A DNA stretch of 64,000 nucleotides, taken from contig NZ_RJUB01000158.1 of NCBI RefSeq assembly GCF_024343615.1, forward strand, positions 51,049-115,048. Reading direction: 5' to 3'. This document shows positions 36,293 to 45,801 of this stretch, in pieces. Position numbers and translations under genes: made by a program. The notes beneath the pieces were generated by a model, which was given only the letters and a program-made list of their open reading frames with translations, had not been told where the DNA came from and did not search any database. Source of the DNA: Ferruginibacter sp. HRS2-29 (GTDB taxonomy: Bacteria; Bacteroidota; Bacteroidia; Chitinophagales; Chitinophagaceae). Positions within the stretch are counted from its first letter, which is position 1. Each line of letters starts with the position of its first letter.

Positions 36293-37132
36293 ATGGAAAA
36301 GATCCTGCTGGCCATGGATGCCACCAACCCCAATAAGAATGCTCTGGAATTTGCCTGTTACCTGGCCAGGCTCACCGGCTCCGTTGTTACCGGCGTATTT
36401 TTAGAAGACCAGGAATCTGAAGAACACGCGGTGATGAAACGGGCTTATGGGATGAGTTATGTAGACTGGGTGGTAGATGAAGACAACCCGCAGCACTTGT
36501 CTAAAATGGCCACGATAGAAAATAATATCGAATGGTTCAAACGGGGCTGCATTTCCAGGGAAGTAGGGTTTAAAGTACACCGCGATCGTGCGATGCCGCT
36601 GAAAGAAATGATCGGCGAAAGCCGTTTCGCCGACCTCATCGTAATGGATGCCGAAACTAATTTCAGGCACTCTTACCAGGGCACCCCCTCCGATTTTACC
36701 CGTGAGGTACTGCATAACGCCGAATGCCCGGTTGTGATAGCACCCGAAGATTTTAACGCCATAGAAGAGATCGTTTTTACCTACAACGGCACTGCCTCTT
36801 CCGTCTTTGCCATCAAACAGTTCACGTATCTCTTTCCCCAGTTTCAACTTAAAAAAGTGACCGTGTTGCAGATCAATGAAACGGGCACCTGGAATGATGT
36901 GGACAAGTACAATTTTGGCGAGTGGCTCAGCGATCATTACACCTCGTTTGAATTCATTGCACGAAAAGACAATTCCGTCAACGGGCTTTTCAAATACGTT
37001 TTCCCGCAAAAAAACAGTTTCCTGGTAATGGGCGCTTATGGCCGTACGCAGCTTTCGCAATTCTTCAAAGACAGCCATGCCGACCGTTTGATACGAACCA
37101 TGAGCCAGCCTGTATTCATAACGCATCATTGA
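36293..37132 (+). CDS. Universal stress protein, two Usp domains (3)
   Basis: The 279-residue protein begins MEKILLAMDATNPNKNALEFACYLARLTGS. It has two Usp folds, the second ending MGAYGRTQLSQFFKDSHADRLIRTMSQPVFITHH. The shared FTYNGTASSVFAIKQFTYLFP segment shows that it is a paralogue of the preceding gene (LTYDASTSSIFAIKQFAYLFP). ATP-binding glycines are only partly kept. It lies in the middle of the Usp operon, 30 bp after the previous stop. Confidence 0.85.
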   Translation: MEKILLAMDATNPNKNALEFACYLARLTGSVVTGVFLEDQESEEHAVMKRAYGMSYVDWVVDEDNPQHLSKMATIENNIEWFKRGCISREVGFKVHRDRAMPLKEMIGESRFADLIVMDAETNFRHSYQGTPSDFTREVLHNAECPVVIAPEDFNAIEEIVFTYNGTASSVFAIKQFTYLFPQFQLKKVTVLQINETGTWNDVDKYNFGEWLSDHYTSFEFIARKDNSVNGLFKYVFPQKNSFLVMGAYGRTQLSQFFKDSHADRLIRTMSQPVFITHH

Positions 37133-37166
37133 TGCTATTCAACTAAACAAACCTGAAACAAGCAAT

Positions 37167-38003
37167 ATGAAAAAGATCATCGCCGCCTTTGACGGGCTGA
37201 AATATTCCACCAGCACGCGTGACCATGCCCTTGCACTGGCAAAACAAACAGGGATACACCTGTGCGGTTATTTTATGGACGACCCCGTTTACAACAGTTT
37301 TAGTTTGTACGATGTGGTGGTTAACCAACAGGCAGATGAACAGCTGCTGGATACATACCGGCAGGCGGATGATCAGCTACGGCATGCGAGTGCGCTGAAT
37401 TTTGAAACGAATTGTATACAGCAAAACCTGGCATACACCATACATGCGGATAAGAATATTGCCCACCAGCAGATCATTCACGAAAGCATTTATGGCGATC
37501 TCCTGCTCATCTGTAAAACGGAAAGCCTCAGCCGCTATCCCGAAAAAACACCTACCCGGTTTGTACGTGAGCTGCTCGAAAATACCTGCTGCCCCGTGCT
37601 GCTTGTGCCGGAAAAATATACACCCGTTCAAAAGATCGTATTGTTATATGATGGCGCCCCCGCGTCTGTATTTGCTATCAAGATGTTCAGTTACATTTTG
37701 CCGGAGTACATGCTGCTTGAAACAGAGATCATTTCTGTATCGGGCACAGATAATATGGAACACACCCCCGATGACAAACTGATGAGGGAATTTCTCACAC
37801 AACATTACCCCACCGCCAAAAGGACGATACTTTCCGGGAACCCGGAAGTAGTGATACCACAGCATATGAAACATCAGCCGCCCGGCACGATGGCAGTGCT
37901 GGGGTCGTACAGCAGGGGCAACGTGAGCCGCTGGTTCAGGCAAAGCATGGCCGATGTGCTGATGAAAGAAAGTGACCTGCCGTTGTTTGTTGCCCATGGC
38001 TGA
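37167..38003 (+). CDS. Universal stress protein, two Usp domains (4)
   Basis: The 278-residue protein begins MKKIIAAFDGLKYSTSTRDHALALAKQTG. The motif LLYDGAPASVFAIKMFSYILP marks it as the third paralogue of the tandem set, and the C-terminal domain has LGSYSRGNVSRWFRQS. The tandem arrangement points to local gene duplication followed by divergence. It is 34 bp after the previous gene and 32 bp before the DUF1003 gene. Confidence 0.85.
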   Translation: MKKIIAAFDGLKYSTSTRDHALALAKQTGIHLCGYFMDDPVYNSFSLYDVVVNQQADEQLLDTYRQADDQLRHASALNFETNCIQQNLAYTIHADKNIAHQQIIHESIYGDLLLICKTESLSRYPEKTPTRFVRELLENTCCPVLLVPEKYTPVQKIVLLYDGAPASVFAIKMFSYILPEYMLLETEIISVSGTDNMEHTPDDKLMREFLTQHYPTAKRTILSGNPEVVIPQHMKHQPPGTMAVLGSYSRGNVSRWFRQSMADVLMKESDLPLFVAHG

Positions 38004-38035
38004 AAATATTTTCGACGAACTGATAAATTTCCTTA

Positions 38036-38587
38036 ATGACCAATACAGAACAATTCCTGGAACTAGAAAAAGAACAGCTTGATAAACTGAATACCATCGT
38101 ACTGAAAACCGTGGAAGAGGAGAAATTATTATCGGAAAAACTACTCGAATTCGAGGACCGCAATCCACCCTTCGTAAGCCGGATGACGGATAAAATTGCA
38201 CAGTTTGGCGGCAGCTGGAAATTTGTGATATCGTTTGCCCTGGTGATGGCGTTGTGGATCATATTGAACAGTTATTTTTTCATTCATCCTTTTGATCCGT
38301 TCCCGTTCATATTCCTCAATCTTGTATTGTCTACCATAGCAGCCCTGCAGGCTCCGCTGATCATGATGAGCCAGAACCGGAAGGAAGAAAAAGACAGGCA
38401 GCGTGCCGTGAATGACTACATGATCAATCTTAAATCGGAAATAGAAGTGCGCAACCTCCACGGCAAACTCGACCTGTTGATGACTGAGCAAATGAAGACA
38501 CTTTTTGAGATACAAAAAACACAGATGAACCTGATGGAAGATATCCGGAAACTGGTGGATACCGGCAAAAGGCAAGTAAAGAAATAA
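38036..38587 (+). CDS. DUF1003 membrane protein
   Basis: The 183-residue protein has an N-terminal coiled coil (EQFLELEKEQLDKLNTIVLKTVEEEKLL). The DUF1003 core follows: FGGSWKFVISFALVMALWIILN, a second helix PFIFLNLVLSTIAALQAPLIMMSQNRKEEKDR, and a C-terminal helix. The family occurs next to stress genes in many bacteria; its function is unknown. It lies within the Usp operon and is probably cotranscribed with it. Confidence 0.85.
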   Translation: MTNTEQFLELEKEQLDKLNTIVLKTVEEEKLLSEKLLEFEDRNPPFVSRMTDKIAQFGGSWKFVISFALVMALWIILNSYFFIHPFDPFPFIFLNLVLSTIAALQAPLIMMSQNRKEEKDRQRAVNDYMINLKSEIEVRNLHGKLDLLMTEQMKTLFEIQKTQMNLMEDIRKLVDTGKRQVKK

Positions 38588-38652
38588 AGCATCAACAGGA
38601 GCTGAAACATCAACCTGGCTTAAAATAATCTTTAATCATAAAAAACTATGAC

Positions 38653-39480
38653 ATGAAAACGATCCTGCTCGCGACGGATTTTTCAGTTACCGCTACAAAC
38701 GCCGCCAATTATGCTGCCGACATGGCACAGGCCATCAAGGCAAAACTTGTTCTGTTGCACGTTTACCAGTTTCCGATGGTTGCTACGGATATCCCGGTAG
38801 TGACAGATGTGGAAGCAGAAATGCTGCAAGCGGAAACAGGGCTGCTCCACCTGAAAAACGACCTGGTAAAACGAACGGCCGGTTCGGTGGAAATAGATAC
38901 CCTTACGATCCAGGGGCCTTTTTTTACCACGCTTAAAGAGCAATGCGAAAAATTACATCCCTATTCAGTAGTGATGGGCAGCCAGGGCACTACAGCCGCC
39001 GAACGGTTGTTGCTGGGCGGCCACACGGTATATGCCATGAAACATCTTCACTGGCCCCTGATCACCGTGCCGAAGCAGGCAAGCTTCAACGGCATCAAAA
39101 AGATCGGGCTCGCCTGCGACCTTCATAATGTGCCCGATACGATACCCGCTGATGAACTGTTGATCCTGCTGAAAGATTTCAACGCCGAACTGCATGTAGT
39201 GAATACAGGCGACAAACATGATTTTGACCCGCAGGTAGTTTTTGAATCGGGTGAACTGCAAAATATGCTCGGTGACATAACTCCGCATTTTCATTTCCTG
39301 GCGGGCAACGATACAGACCGGGAGATCATGGAATTTGCCGATCAGAAAAATATCGACCTGCTGGTAGTACTGCCCCGCCGGCACGGGATCCTTCATAACA
39401 TCCTGCACCGCAGCCATACAAAAATATTCGTGCTGCATAGCTACGTTCCGGTAATGGCGATGCACCCGTCAACTACTTAA
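38653..39480 (+). CDS. Universal stress protein, two Usp domains (5)
   Basis: The 275-residue protein begins MKTILLATDFSVTATNAANYAADMAQA. Its first domain keeps the ATP signature nearly intact: MGSQGTTAAERLLLGGH, with Gly for the final Ser. It closely resembles the Usp at 32799 in length and motifs (VYQFPMVATDIP against VYQIPLLMPDIP), so these two form one subfamily. The PEP synthase gene begins 9 bp after its stop. Confidence 0.87.
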   Translation: MKTILLATDFSVTATNAANYAADMAQAIKAKLVLLHVYQFPMVATDIPVVTDVEAEMLQAETGLLHLKNDLVKRTAGSVEIDTLTIQGPFFTTLKEQCEKLHPYSVVMGSQGTTAAERLLLGGHTVYAMKHLHWPLITVPKQASFNGIKKIGLACDLHNVPDTIPADELLILLKDFNAELHVVNTGDKHDFDPQVVFESGELQNMLGDITPHFHFLAGNDTDREIMEFADQKNIDLLVVLPRRHGILHNILHRSHTKIFVLHSYVPVMAMHPSTT

Positions 39481-39489
39481 CTACATTTT

Positions 39490-41913
39490 ATGGAAAAGCT
39501 GATCAGAAAATTTTCCGATATCCATATTTCCGACGTGGACATCGTAGGCGGCAAGAATGCTTCACTGGGAGAAATGTTCTCTTCCCTCGCTTCCAAAGGG
39601 ATAGCCGTTCCCGACGGGTTTGCCACCACCGCCGCTGCATTCGACCTGTTCCTGTCGCACAACGGCTTAGCCAACTCCATACGCGAATACCTCCGGCATC
39701 TTGACCGCGATGATTTCTCCAACCTCAACGACACCGGCTCGCGGATAAGGGAACTTCTATCGGACACTATACTGCCTGAGCGGCTGATGTTATCCGTAAA
39801 AGCTGCCTATCGCGAACTTTGCGGTAACGATGATAGCGCAGTGGCGGTAAGAAGCAGCGCTACAGCTGAAGACCTGCCATCGGCAAGTTTTGCAGGTCAA
39901 CACGATTCCTTTCTAAACATTACCGGAGAAACTGCGCTGCTGGAAGCCATCAAAAAATGTTATGTTTCCCTGTATACTAACCGGGCCATCAAATACAGGG
40001 AAGAGAACGGTTTCGACCACCTGGATGTAAGGCTGTCGGTGGGGGTGCAAAAAATGGTGCGTTCAGACAAAGCATCTTCCGGGGTGATCTTTACCCTGGA
40101 GCCGGAATCAGGATTTAAAGACATCATCCATATAAGCGGCGTATGGGGCCTGGGCGAAAATATGGTACAGGGAACCGTAACACCGGATACCTGGATGGTA
40201 TTCAAGCCGATGCTTGCCGCGGGAAAAAATGCCGTGATCCAGAAAAAACGCGGGGCGATGGAAACCCGCATGGTCTACGACGATATCCACCCCAACAAAA
40301 TCGTGAGCAGCGAATTGCCGCAGGCCAACCGCGACAGCTTTACACTTTCGGAAGCGGAGGTGCTGCAACTGGCAAAATGGGCGCTTGACATCGAAGCGCA
40401 TTATCACCTGCCCATGGATATCGAGTGGGCAAAAGATGGCATCAGCCAGCAGCTTTACATCATACAGGCACGGCCCGAAACGGTACATCACGGGCAAAAT
40501 CCTTTATTGGTGCGCCAGTATCACCTGTCTGGCAAAGGAACTGTACTGGCTTCAGGTGAAGCCATTGGAAGAAGTGTGCGTACCGGCATTGCACGGCTGG
40601 TAGAGTCGCCGGCCATGGCAGGCAAACTTGCCCCGGGGGATATCATCGTAACAGACATTACCAGTCCCGATTGGGATCCGCTGCTGAAAAGATCGGGCGG
40701 CATAATCACCAATAAAGGCGGGCGTACCAGCCATGCAGCCATCGTAGCCCGCGAAGCCGGGGTGCCCGCGATCGTAGGCTGCGGAAATGCTACCACCGGG
40801 ATAACAGACGGCGATACGATCACCATCGCCTGCTGCGAAGGAAAAACAGGGCATGTATATGCAGGAAAGATCGATTATAAAGAAACCGTTACCGACCTTA
40901 AAGGGCTTACCCGGCCTTCATCCCCGAAAGTAATGATGATCGGCAGCGATCCTGAAAAAGCTTTCGAATTATCGTTTTTCCCCAACGATGGTATCGGCCT
41001 ACTGAGGCTGGAATTCATCATCATGCATAGCATCGGCATACACCCGATGGCGCTGGCGGATTTTGACAACCTGAAGGATGCAATGGTGAAAGATTCCATC
41101 AACATGATGACCAACGGTGAAGCCGATAAGCAAGTTTATTTCATCAACCGGCTGGCGGAAGGGATCGCTGCTTTTGGCGCCGCATTTTATCCTAAAGAAG
41201 TGATCGTGCGCATGAGCGATTTCAAGACGAATGAGTATGCCGGCCTGCTGGGAGGAAAAGACTTTGAGCCGGTGGAAGAAAATCCTATGATCGGTTTCAG
41301 GGGCGCTTCGAGGTACTACCATCCCCTGTATCAAAAAGGGTTTGAAATGGAATGCAGGGCGGTAGCGAAAGTGCGGCACGAGATGGGCCTGGAGAATATC
41401 AAAGTGATGATACCTTTCTGCCGTACAACCGGTGAAGCGAAAAAAGTAATTGAAGTAATGGGCGAAAATGGCCTGGTTCAGGGCATGCATGGCCTGGATA
41501 TCTACATGATGGCGGAAATACCGGCCAATGTGATATTGGCGAAGGAGTTCGCTGAGTTATTCGACGGATTTTCGATCGGGTCCAATGACCTTACACAATT
41601 GACGCTGGGCATAGACCGCGACTCTGCCTTATTGAAAGAACTGTTCAGTGAAGAGAACGAAGCAGTAAAAATTTCGATCCGCCAGCTGATCCGGGCAGCA
41701 CACGCCGCCGGCAAAAAGATCGGCCTTTGCGGCCAGGCAGCCAGCGATATCCCTTCTTTTGCCGCCTTTCTGAAGGAAGAAGGCATCGATTCCATTTCAT
41801 TCAACCCGGATGCACTACTGCAAGGGATCAGCCTTTTAAATGCAGCATCCGCAGAAAGCGCATCGGTATCTCACGAAAAAATAAATTCACCGGAAATACC
41901 CCATCATTCCTGA
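39490..41913 (+). CDS. ppsA: Phosphoenolpyruvate synthase
   Basis: The 807-residue cytosolic enzyme converts pyruvate and ATP to PEP, AMP and phosphate. Domain order: ATP-grasp nucleotide-binding domain (about 1-340, with RSSATAEDLPSASFAGQHDS), phospho-His domain with GGRTSHAAIVARE (His415), and TIM-barrel PEP/pyruvate domain ending KIGLCGQAASDIPSFAAFL with catalytic Cys747. The length is close to the E. coli enzyme. It is unusual to find it in a Usp operon; with pfkB next to it, it suggests control of the PEP/pyruvate and fructose-phosphate nodes in growth arrest. Confidence 0.93.
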   Translation: MEKLIRKFSDIHISDVDIVGGKNASLGEMFSSLASKGIAVPDGFATTAAAFDLFLSHNGLANSIREYLRHLDRDDFSNLNDTGSRIRELLSDTILPERLMLSVKAAYRELCGNDDSAVAVRSSATAEDLPSASFAGQHDSFLNITGETALLEAIKKCYVSLYTNRAIKYREENGFDHLDVRLSVGVQKMVRSDKASSGVIFTLEPESGFKDIIHISGVWGLGENMVQGTVTPDTWMVFKPMLAAGKNAVIQKKRGAMETRMVYDDIHPNKIVSSELPQANRDSFTLSEAEVLQLAKWALDIEAHYHLPMDIEWAKDGISQQLYIIQARPETVHHGQNPLLVRQYHLSGKGTVLASGEAIGRSVRTGIARLVESPAMAGKLAPGDIIVTDITSPDWDPLLKRSGGIITNKGGRTSHAAIVAREAGVPAIVGCGNATTGITDGDTITIACCEGKTGHVYAGKIDYKETVTDLKGLTRPSSPKVMMIGSDPEKAFELSFFPNDGIGLLRLEFIIMHSIGIHPMALADFDNLKDAMVKDSINMMTNGEADKQVYFINRLAEGIAAFGAAFYPKEVIVRMSDFKTNEYAGLLGGKDFEPVEENPMIGFRGASRYYHPLYQKGFEMECRAVAKVRHEMGLENIKVMIPFCRTTGEAKKVIEVMGENGLVQGMHGLDIYMMAEIPANVILAKEFAELFDGFSIGSNDLTQLTLGIDRDSALLKELFSEENEAVKISIRQLIRAAHAAGKKIGLCGQAASDIPSFAAFLKEEGIDSISFNPDALLQGISLLNAASAESASVSHEKINSPEIPHHS

Positions 41914-41931
41914 CCCATTAAATCTATACAA

Positions 41932-42873
41932 ATGTCCGCCATTGTAACGCTCACCCTCAGTCCATGCATCGATAAAAGTTTTAGTGTACCCGAATTAATA
42001 CCGGAGAAAAAATTATCCTGCTCCTACCCGCTCATAGAACCGGGCGGAGGCGGTGTAAATGTTGCCCGTGCGCTTCACCGGCTTGGCAGCAGGGTTACAG
42101 CCATATTTCCTTCCGGCGGGTATACCGGGCCTTATTTCGAGCACCTGCTCGATATGGAACGGGTGTCATATATCAGCATCAATGCCGCCCATGAAACCAG
42201 GGAAAATGTGATCGTACTGGAAGAAAATACCGGCCTTCAGTACCGTTTCGGTATGCCGCCGTCATTCCTGTCAAACAGCGAATGGTCGCATTGCCTGCGT
42301 GCGCTGGATGGAGTGGAAGATGCGGGTTTCCTGGTAGTAAGCGGAAGCCTGCCAGCGGGTGTACCGGCTGACATATACGGCCGTTTGTCGGAGATCGCTG
42401 CTAAAAAAAATATGCGGTTGATACTCGATTGCCCCGGCGCCGAATTGCAACGGGCTGCCGGCAAAGGAGTATACCTGATGAAACCGAGCCTGCACGAACT
42501 GGCGGTATTATGCGGCGCCGGTTCGGTGTTGCCCGAAGATGTTCCCGCACTGGCGAAAATACTGATCGCCAAAGGCACCTGCGATATACTGCTGGTATCC
42601 ACAGGGGAAGCGGGGGCCGTACTCGCTACAAAAGACAAGTGCCTGCTGATAACAGCGCCACCGGTGAAAAAAAAGAGTACCGTGGGGGCCGGCGATTGCC
42701 TGGTTGCCGGGGTGTTGCATTATCTGTCGAAACATAAATCTTTGGAAGAAGCTGCCGCCTACGGTGTAGCCTGCGGCACTGCTGCCACCTTGCAACCCGG
42801 TACAGCTTTGTTTTGTAAAGAAGAAGTGGAAAAACTGTACCCGCGGGTGATAGTACAGGAAAAACATTCGTAA
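41932..42873 (+). CDS. PfkB-family sugar kinase (1-phosphofructokinase/6-phosphofructokinase 2 type)
   Basis: The 313-residue protein has the substrate motif GGGGVNVARALHRLG near residue 37 and the ATP/catalytic motif STVGAGDCLVAGVLHYL with Asp255 as base. The opening IVTLTLSPCIDKSFSVPELIPEKK is typical of the Pfk-2/FruK/LacC branch. It phosphorylates fructose 6-phosphate, fructose 1-phosphate or tagatose 6-phosphate. It is 18 bp after ppsA, in the same operon. PfkB is also a member of the mycobacterial DosR set. Confidence 0.88.
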   Translation: MSAIVTLTLSPCIDKSFSVPELIPEKKLSCSYPLIEPGGGGVNVARALHRLGSRVTAIFPSGGYTGPYFEHLLDMERVSYISINAAHETRENVIVLEENTGLQYRFGMPPSFLSNSEWSHCLRALDGVEDAGFLVVSGSLPAGVPADIYGRLSEIAAKKNMRLILDCPGAELQRAAGKGVYLMKPSLHELAVLCGAGSVLPEDVPALAKILIAKGTCDILLVSTGEAGAVLATKDKCLLITAPPVKKKSTVGAGDCLVAGVLHYLSKHKSLEEAAAYGVACGTAATLQPGTALFCKEEVEKLYPRVIVQEKHS

Positions 42874-42881
42874 TATAAAGA

Positions 42882-42903
42882 GGGCCGGATAGACATCCGG
42901 CCC
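42882..42903 (+). terminator. Hairpin after pfkB
   Basis: GGGCCGGAT and ATCCGGCCC form a perfect 9-bp stem around AGAC, starting 8 bp after the pfkB stop. No long T run follows, but it probably ends or attenuates the Usp-ppsA-pfkB transcript before the ATPase gene. Confidence 0.7.
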
Positions 42904-42965
42904 GTGTATTCGTACCCTATGAAAAACCACTGACCAAAACTACCAGCTGAACACAACTACACCAA

Positions 42966-42977
42966 TGAGCCGGGTCA
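42966..42977 (+). promoter_or_regulatory. Degenerate FNR-like box before the P-type ATPase
   Basis: TGAGCCGGGTCA is one base from TGAYN4RTCA and lies 50 bp upstream of the ATPase start. No -7 element at the island's standard spacing exists, so this is weak. Confidence 0.3.
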
Positions 42978-43026
42978 GGCCGGCGGATGATGCCAGGCAC
43001 TCCGCCAACTACATAACTTTTATGCA

Positions 43027-45564
43027 ATGAATACCGATACAACCACACCAACAAACAGGAAGATATTGCCAGCGGGCAACGGGGAATACACAGGCTTATC
43101 CGCTTCCGAAGTAACAGCATTGCTGGCAACTGCAGGACATAACGTTCTGCCGGTAAACCGGTACCGCCATCTCTTCAGGCTTGCGAAAGAGCTCTTTACC
43201 GAGCCCATGCTACTGCTGCTTGCACTGGCCTGCCTCTTATACTTTTTGCTGGGAGAAAACAACGAAGCATGGATGATGCTGGGTGGCATGGCTATCATGA
43301 CGGGCATATCGCTATACCAGCAGATCAAAAGCAACAGCGCTACCGAAGCCCTGAACAAACTGACTGCTACTGAAGTAAAAGTGATCCGCGACGGTCTGCA
43401 GGCCGGCATTCCTTCTGCCAACCTGGTACCGGGAGATATCTTATTGCTGGAAGAAGGCATGAATGTTCCCGCGGATGCTGTGATACTGGAGCAGCATGAT
43501 CTTACCGTAGATGAATCAGTCATCACCGGCGAATCGGTGGCCGTTGAAAAAAAGGAAGGAACGGGAACTGTATTAATGGGAACGCTCATCAACAGTGGCA
43601 GTTGCATCACCCGCGTAACCTTTACCGGAGCCGCTACCACCCTGGGAAAGATCGGCAAAAGCATCGATGAGTATGCCGGTACAAAAAGCCTGCTGCAAAT
43701 ACAGATAGCGAGGTTTGTAAAGCGGTTGGCGCTGGCAGGCCTGGCTGGCTTCTGCTGCATATTCCTGCTCAATTATCTTCATTATCACCAGGCCATACCG
43801 GCTTTGTTGTTCGCCTTAACCCTTGCCATGTCTGTGATACCGGAAGAAATACCTGTAGCCTTTTCCTCTTTCATGGCATTGGGCGCCTACAAGATGAGCA
43901 CCATGGGCATCATCTGCCGGCAACCACTGGTGATTGAAAACCTGGGAGCGGTAAATATATTCTGCCTGGATAAGACGGGTACCATCACCGAAAACCGCAT
44001 GGAAGTAAAAATGCTGGCCGTGCCGGCGCAGGATGACGTGAGTTTATTGGAAGACCTGACTGTGCCGGCAAAGCAAAAGATATTGTGGTATGCCAGGCTG
44101 GCCTGCGAAGAAAAACCTTTTGATGCGATGGAAAAGGCGATCTGTAAAGCCTACGACGGGCTTTCCGGAACACAGGATAATTTGCCCGCCAAGATCTTCG
44201 AATACCCGCTCGAAGGCACCCCGCCCATGATGACCCATATTTATGAAGGAAACGGGATGAGCACTGTTGCCGGGAAAGGTGCGCCTGAGCGTATCATGGA
44301 TGTATGTAAAATTGAAGGGGTGCGCCGCAGCAGGATAATGGAACATGTGGTTAAAATGGCTGCGGAAGGCTACCGGGTACTGGCTGTGGCGGGCACTTCT
44401 TTCCGCGGCAACGGCTTCCCGGAAGCCCAGGATGATTTTGACTGGAACTTCGAAGGGCTATTGGGATTGTACGATCCGCCAAAGCCGGAAATGCCGCAGG
44501 TGATCGCTGATCTGTACAAAGCCGGGATAACCATAAAGATACTCACCGGCGATCATCCTGCCACTGCCATGAATATTGCCGCCCGCATCGGCATAAAGAA
44601 TTGCGGCGAATACATCACCGGCGAAACCATCATGAAAGCGGAAGGGAATGAACTGGCACAACTGGCAGCGAGGTACAGCATATTTGCCCGAATGTTCCCC
44701 GAAGCAAAACTGAAAGTGATCCGCCATCTGAAAGCGGAGGGCAACGTAGTAGCCATGACCGGCGATGGTGTAAATGACGGGCCTGCCCTCAAAGCTTCCA
44801 GCATTGGCATCGCCATGGGAAAGAAAGGCACCGCCATAGCACGCGATGCAGCCGACCTGGTATTAACGAGGGACGAGCCGCAGGTAATACTGGATGCCAT
44901 CGGCGAAGGACGAAAGATCTTCGTGAACCTCAAGAAGGCTATGCGCTATATCATTTCCATCCACATCCCTATCCTGTTACTGGCAGTGATACCGGTGTTG
45001 CTGAGCTGGAAATTCCCCAACATCTTCACCCCTATCCATATCGTTTTCCTGGAACTGATAATGGGGCCTACGTGCTCGGTATTTTTTGAAAAAGAGCCCG
45101 CGGAGTCGGACAATTTAACACAGGCGCCACGAAAGATCACCGCTTCCATGTTTTCCCGCCCGGAGATCACGATCAGTATCGTTCAAGGCCTCGCTATCGC
45201 GATAAGTTGCCTGGGTCTGTATTGGTACCACATGCACAACGGAAGAACCATTGAATTTACACGGACCACCGTGCTCGTAACACTCATACTCAGCAATCTC
45301 CTGCTTACGTTCGTTAACCGTTCCTTTGTAGAAAACATTTCGGCCACCATACGTTACAGGAACCCGCTGGCCAAAGTGGTGGTACTGCTCTCCGGCATTT
45401 TCCTGCTGCTGTTACTGCTAAACAATACAGCCAGGGAGGTCTTCACGCTGTCGCGGCTTACCGGAATGCAATTCCTTGTTTGCCTGCTGGCGGCTACTAC
45501 AGGAACAGGATGGTTTGAGCTTTATAAAAAAATAGCCCGGCAGCGTATGCGGGCTAAGGGTTGA
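43027..45564 (+). CDS. P-type cation-translocating ATPase
   Basis: The 845-residue membrane pump has the phosphorylation site CLDKTGTITENRM, the hinge MTGDGVNDGPALKAS and the TGES-like actuator motif VITGESVAVEK. The M4 motif is SVIPEEIPVAF instead of the PEGLP of Ca2+ pumps. There are about ten helices in the P2 layout, and no heavy-metal domain. The transported ion is probably Ca2+, Mg2+ or another cation; PEEIP leaves it open. It follows the ppsA-pfkB operon after a hairpin. A cation P-type ATPase (CtpF) is also part of the DosR set. Confidence 0.9.
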   Translation: MNTDTTTPTNRKILPAGNGEYTGLSASEVTALLATAGHNVLPVNRYRHLFRLAKELFTEPMLLLLALACLLYFLLGENNEAWMMLGGMAIMTGISLYQQIKSNSATEALNKLTATEVKVIRDGLQAGIPSANLVPGDILLLEEGMNVPADAVILEQHDLTVDESVITGESVAVEKKEGTGTVLMGTLINSGSCITRVTFTGAATTLGKIGKSIDEYAGTKSLLQIQIARFVKRLALAGLAGFCCIFLLNYLHYHQAIPALLFALTLAMSVIPEEIPVAFSSFMALGAYKMSTMGIICRQPLVIENLGAVNIFCLDKTGTITENRMEVKMLAVPAQDDVSLLEDLTVPAKQKILWYARLACEEKPFDAMEKAICKAYDGLSGTQDNLPAKIFEYPLEGTPPMMTHIYEGNGMSTVAGKGAPERIMDVCKIEGVRRSRIMEHVVKMAAEGYRVLAVAGTSFRGNGFPEAQDDFDWNFEGLLGLYDPPKPEMPQVIADLYKAGITIKILTGDHPATAMNIAARIGIKNCGEYITGETIMKAEGNELAQLAARYSIFARMFPEAKLKVIRHLKAEGNVVAMTGDGVNDGPALKASSIGIAMGKKGTAIARDAADLVLTRDEPQVILDAIGEGRKIFVNLKKAMRYIISIHIPILLLAVIPVLLSWKFPNIFTPIHIVFLELIMGPTCSVFFEKEPAESDNLTQAPRKITASMFSRPEITISIVQGLAIAISCLGLYWYHMHNGRTIEFTRTTVLVTLILSNLLLTFVNRSFVENISATIRYRNPLAKVVVLLSGIFLLLLLLNNTAREVFTLSRLTGMQFLVCLLAATTGTGWFELYKKIARQRMRAKG

Positions 45565-45585
45565 TAATAAAGTGCCTGGCAGAAT

Positions 45586-45780
45586 TCAGTTTTTTTGAGA
45601 TCTCCTGCAGGTGCTGATCCCAAAGATCCGGTATAAAGGGCAAAAGCCTATCCACGCGGTAAGCAGCGGGATGAACCCGAGCAGGCCCCACCAGGAATGA
45701 TAGTAATAGCCGATCAGGAAGGCCAGCAGGCCAAGCGTAGTGCGAATGAATATATCCGCCGATCCGACATTTTTTTTCAT
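45586..45780 (-). CDS. DUF2892 (YgaP-type) small membrane protein
   Basis: The 64-residue protein begins MKKNVGSADIFIRTTLGLLAFLIGYYY. It has two helices and the family pattern LLGFIPLLTAWIGFCPLYRIFGIS. DUF2892 is the membrane part of YgaP rhodaneses and occurs alone in many Bacteroidota. The function is unknown. It is 21 bp after the lipoprotein gene on the same strand. Confidence 0.82.
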   Translation of the reverse strand: MKKNVGSADIFIRTTLGLLAFLIGYYYHSWWGLLGFIPLLTAWIGFCPLYRIFGISTCRRSQKN

Positions 45781-45801
45781 ATGTGTTGTTTTAAAATTTG
45801 A

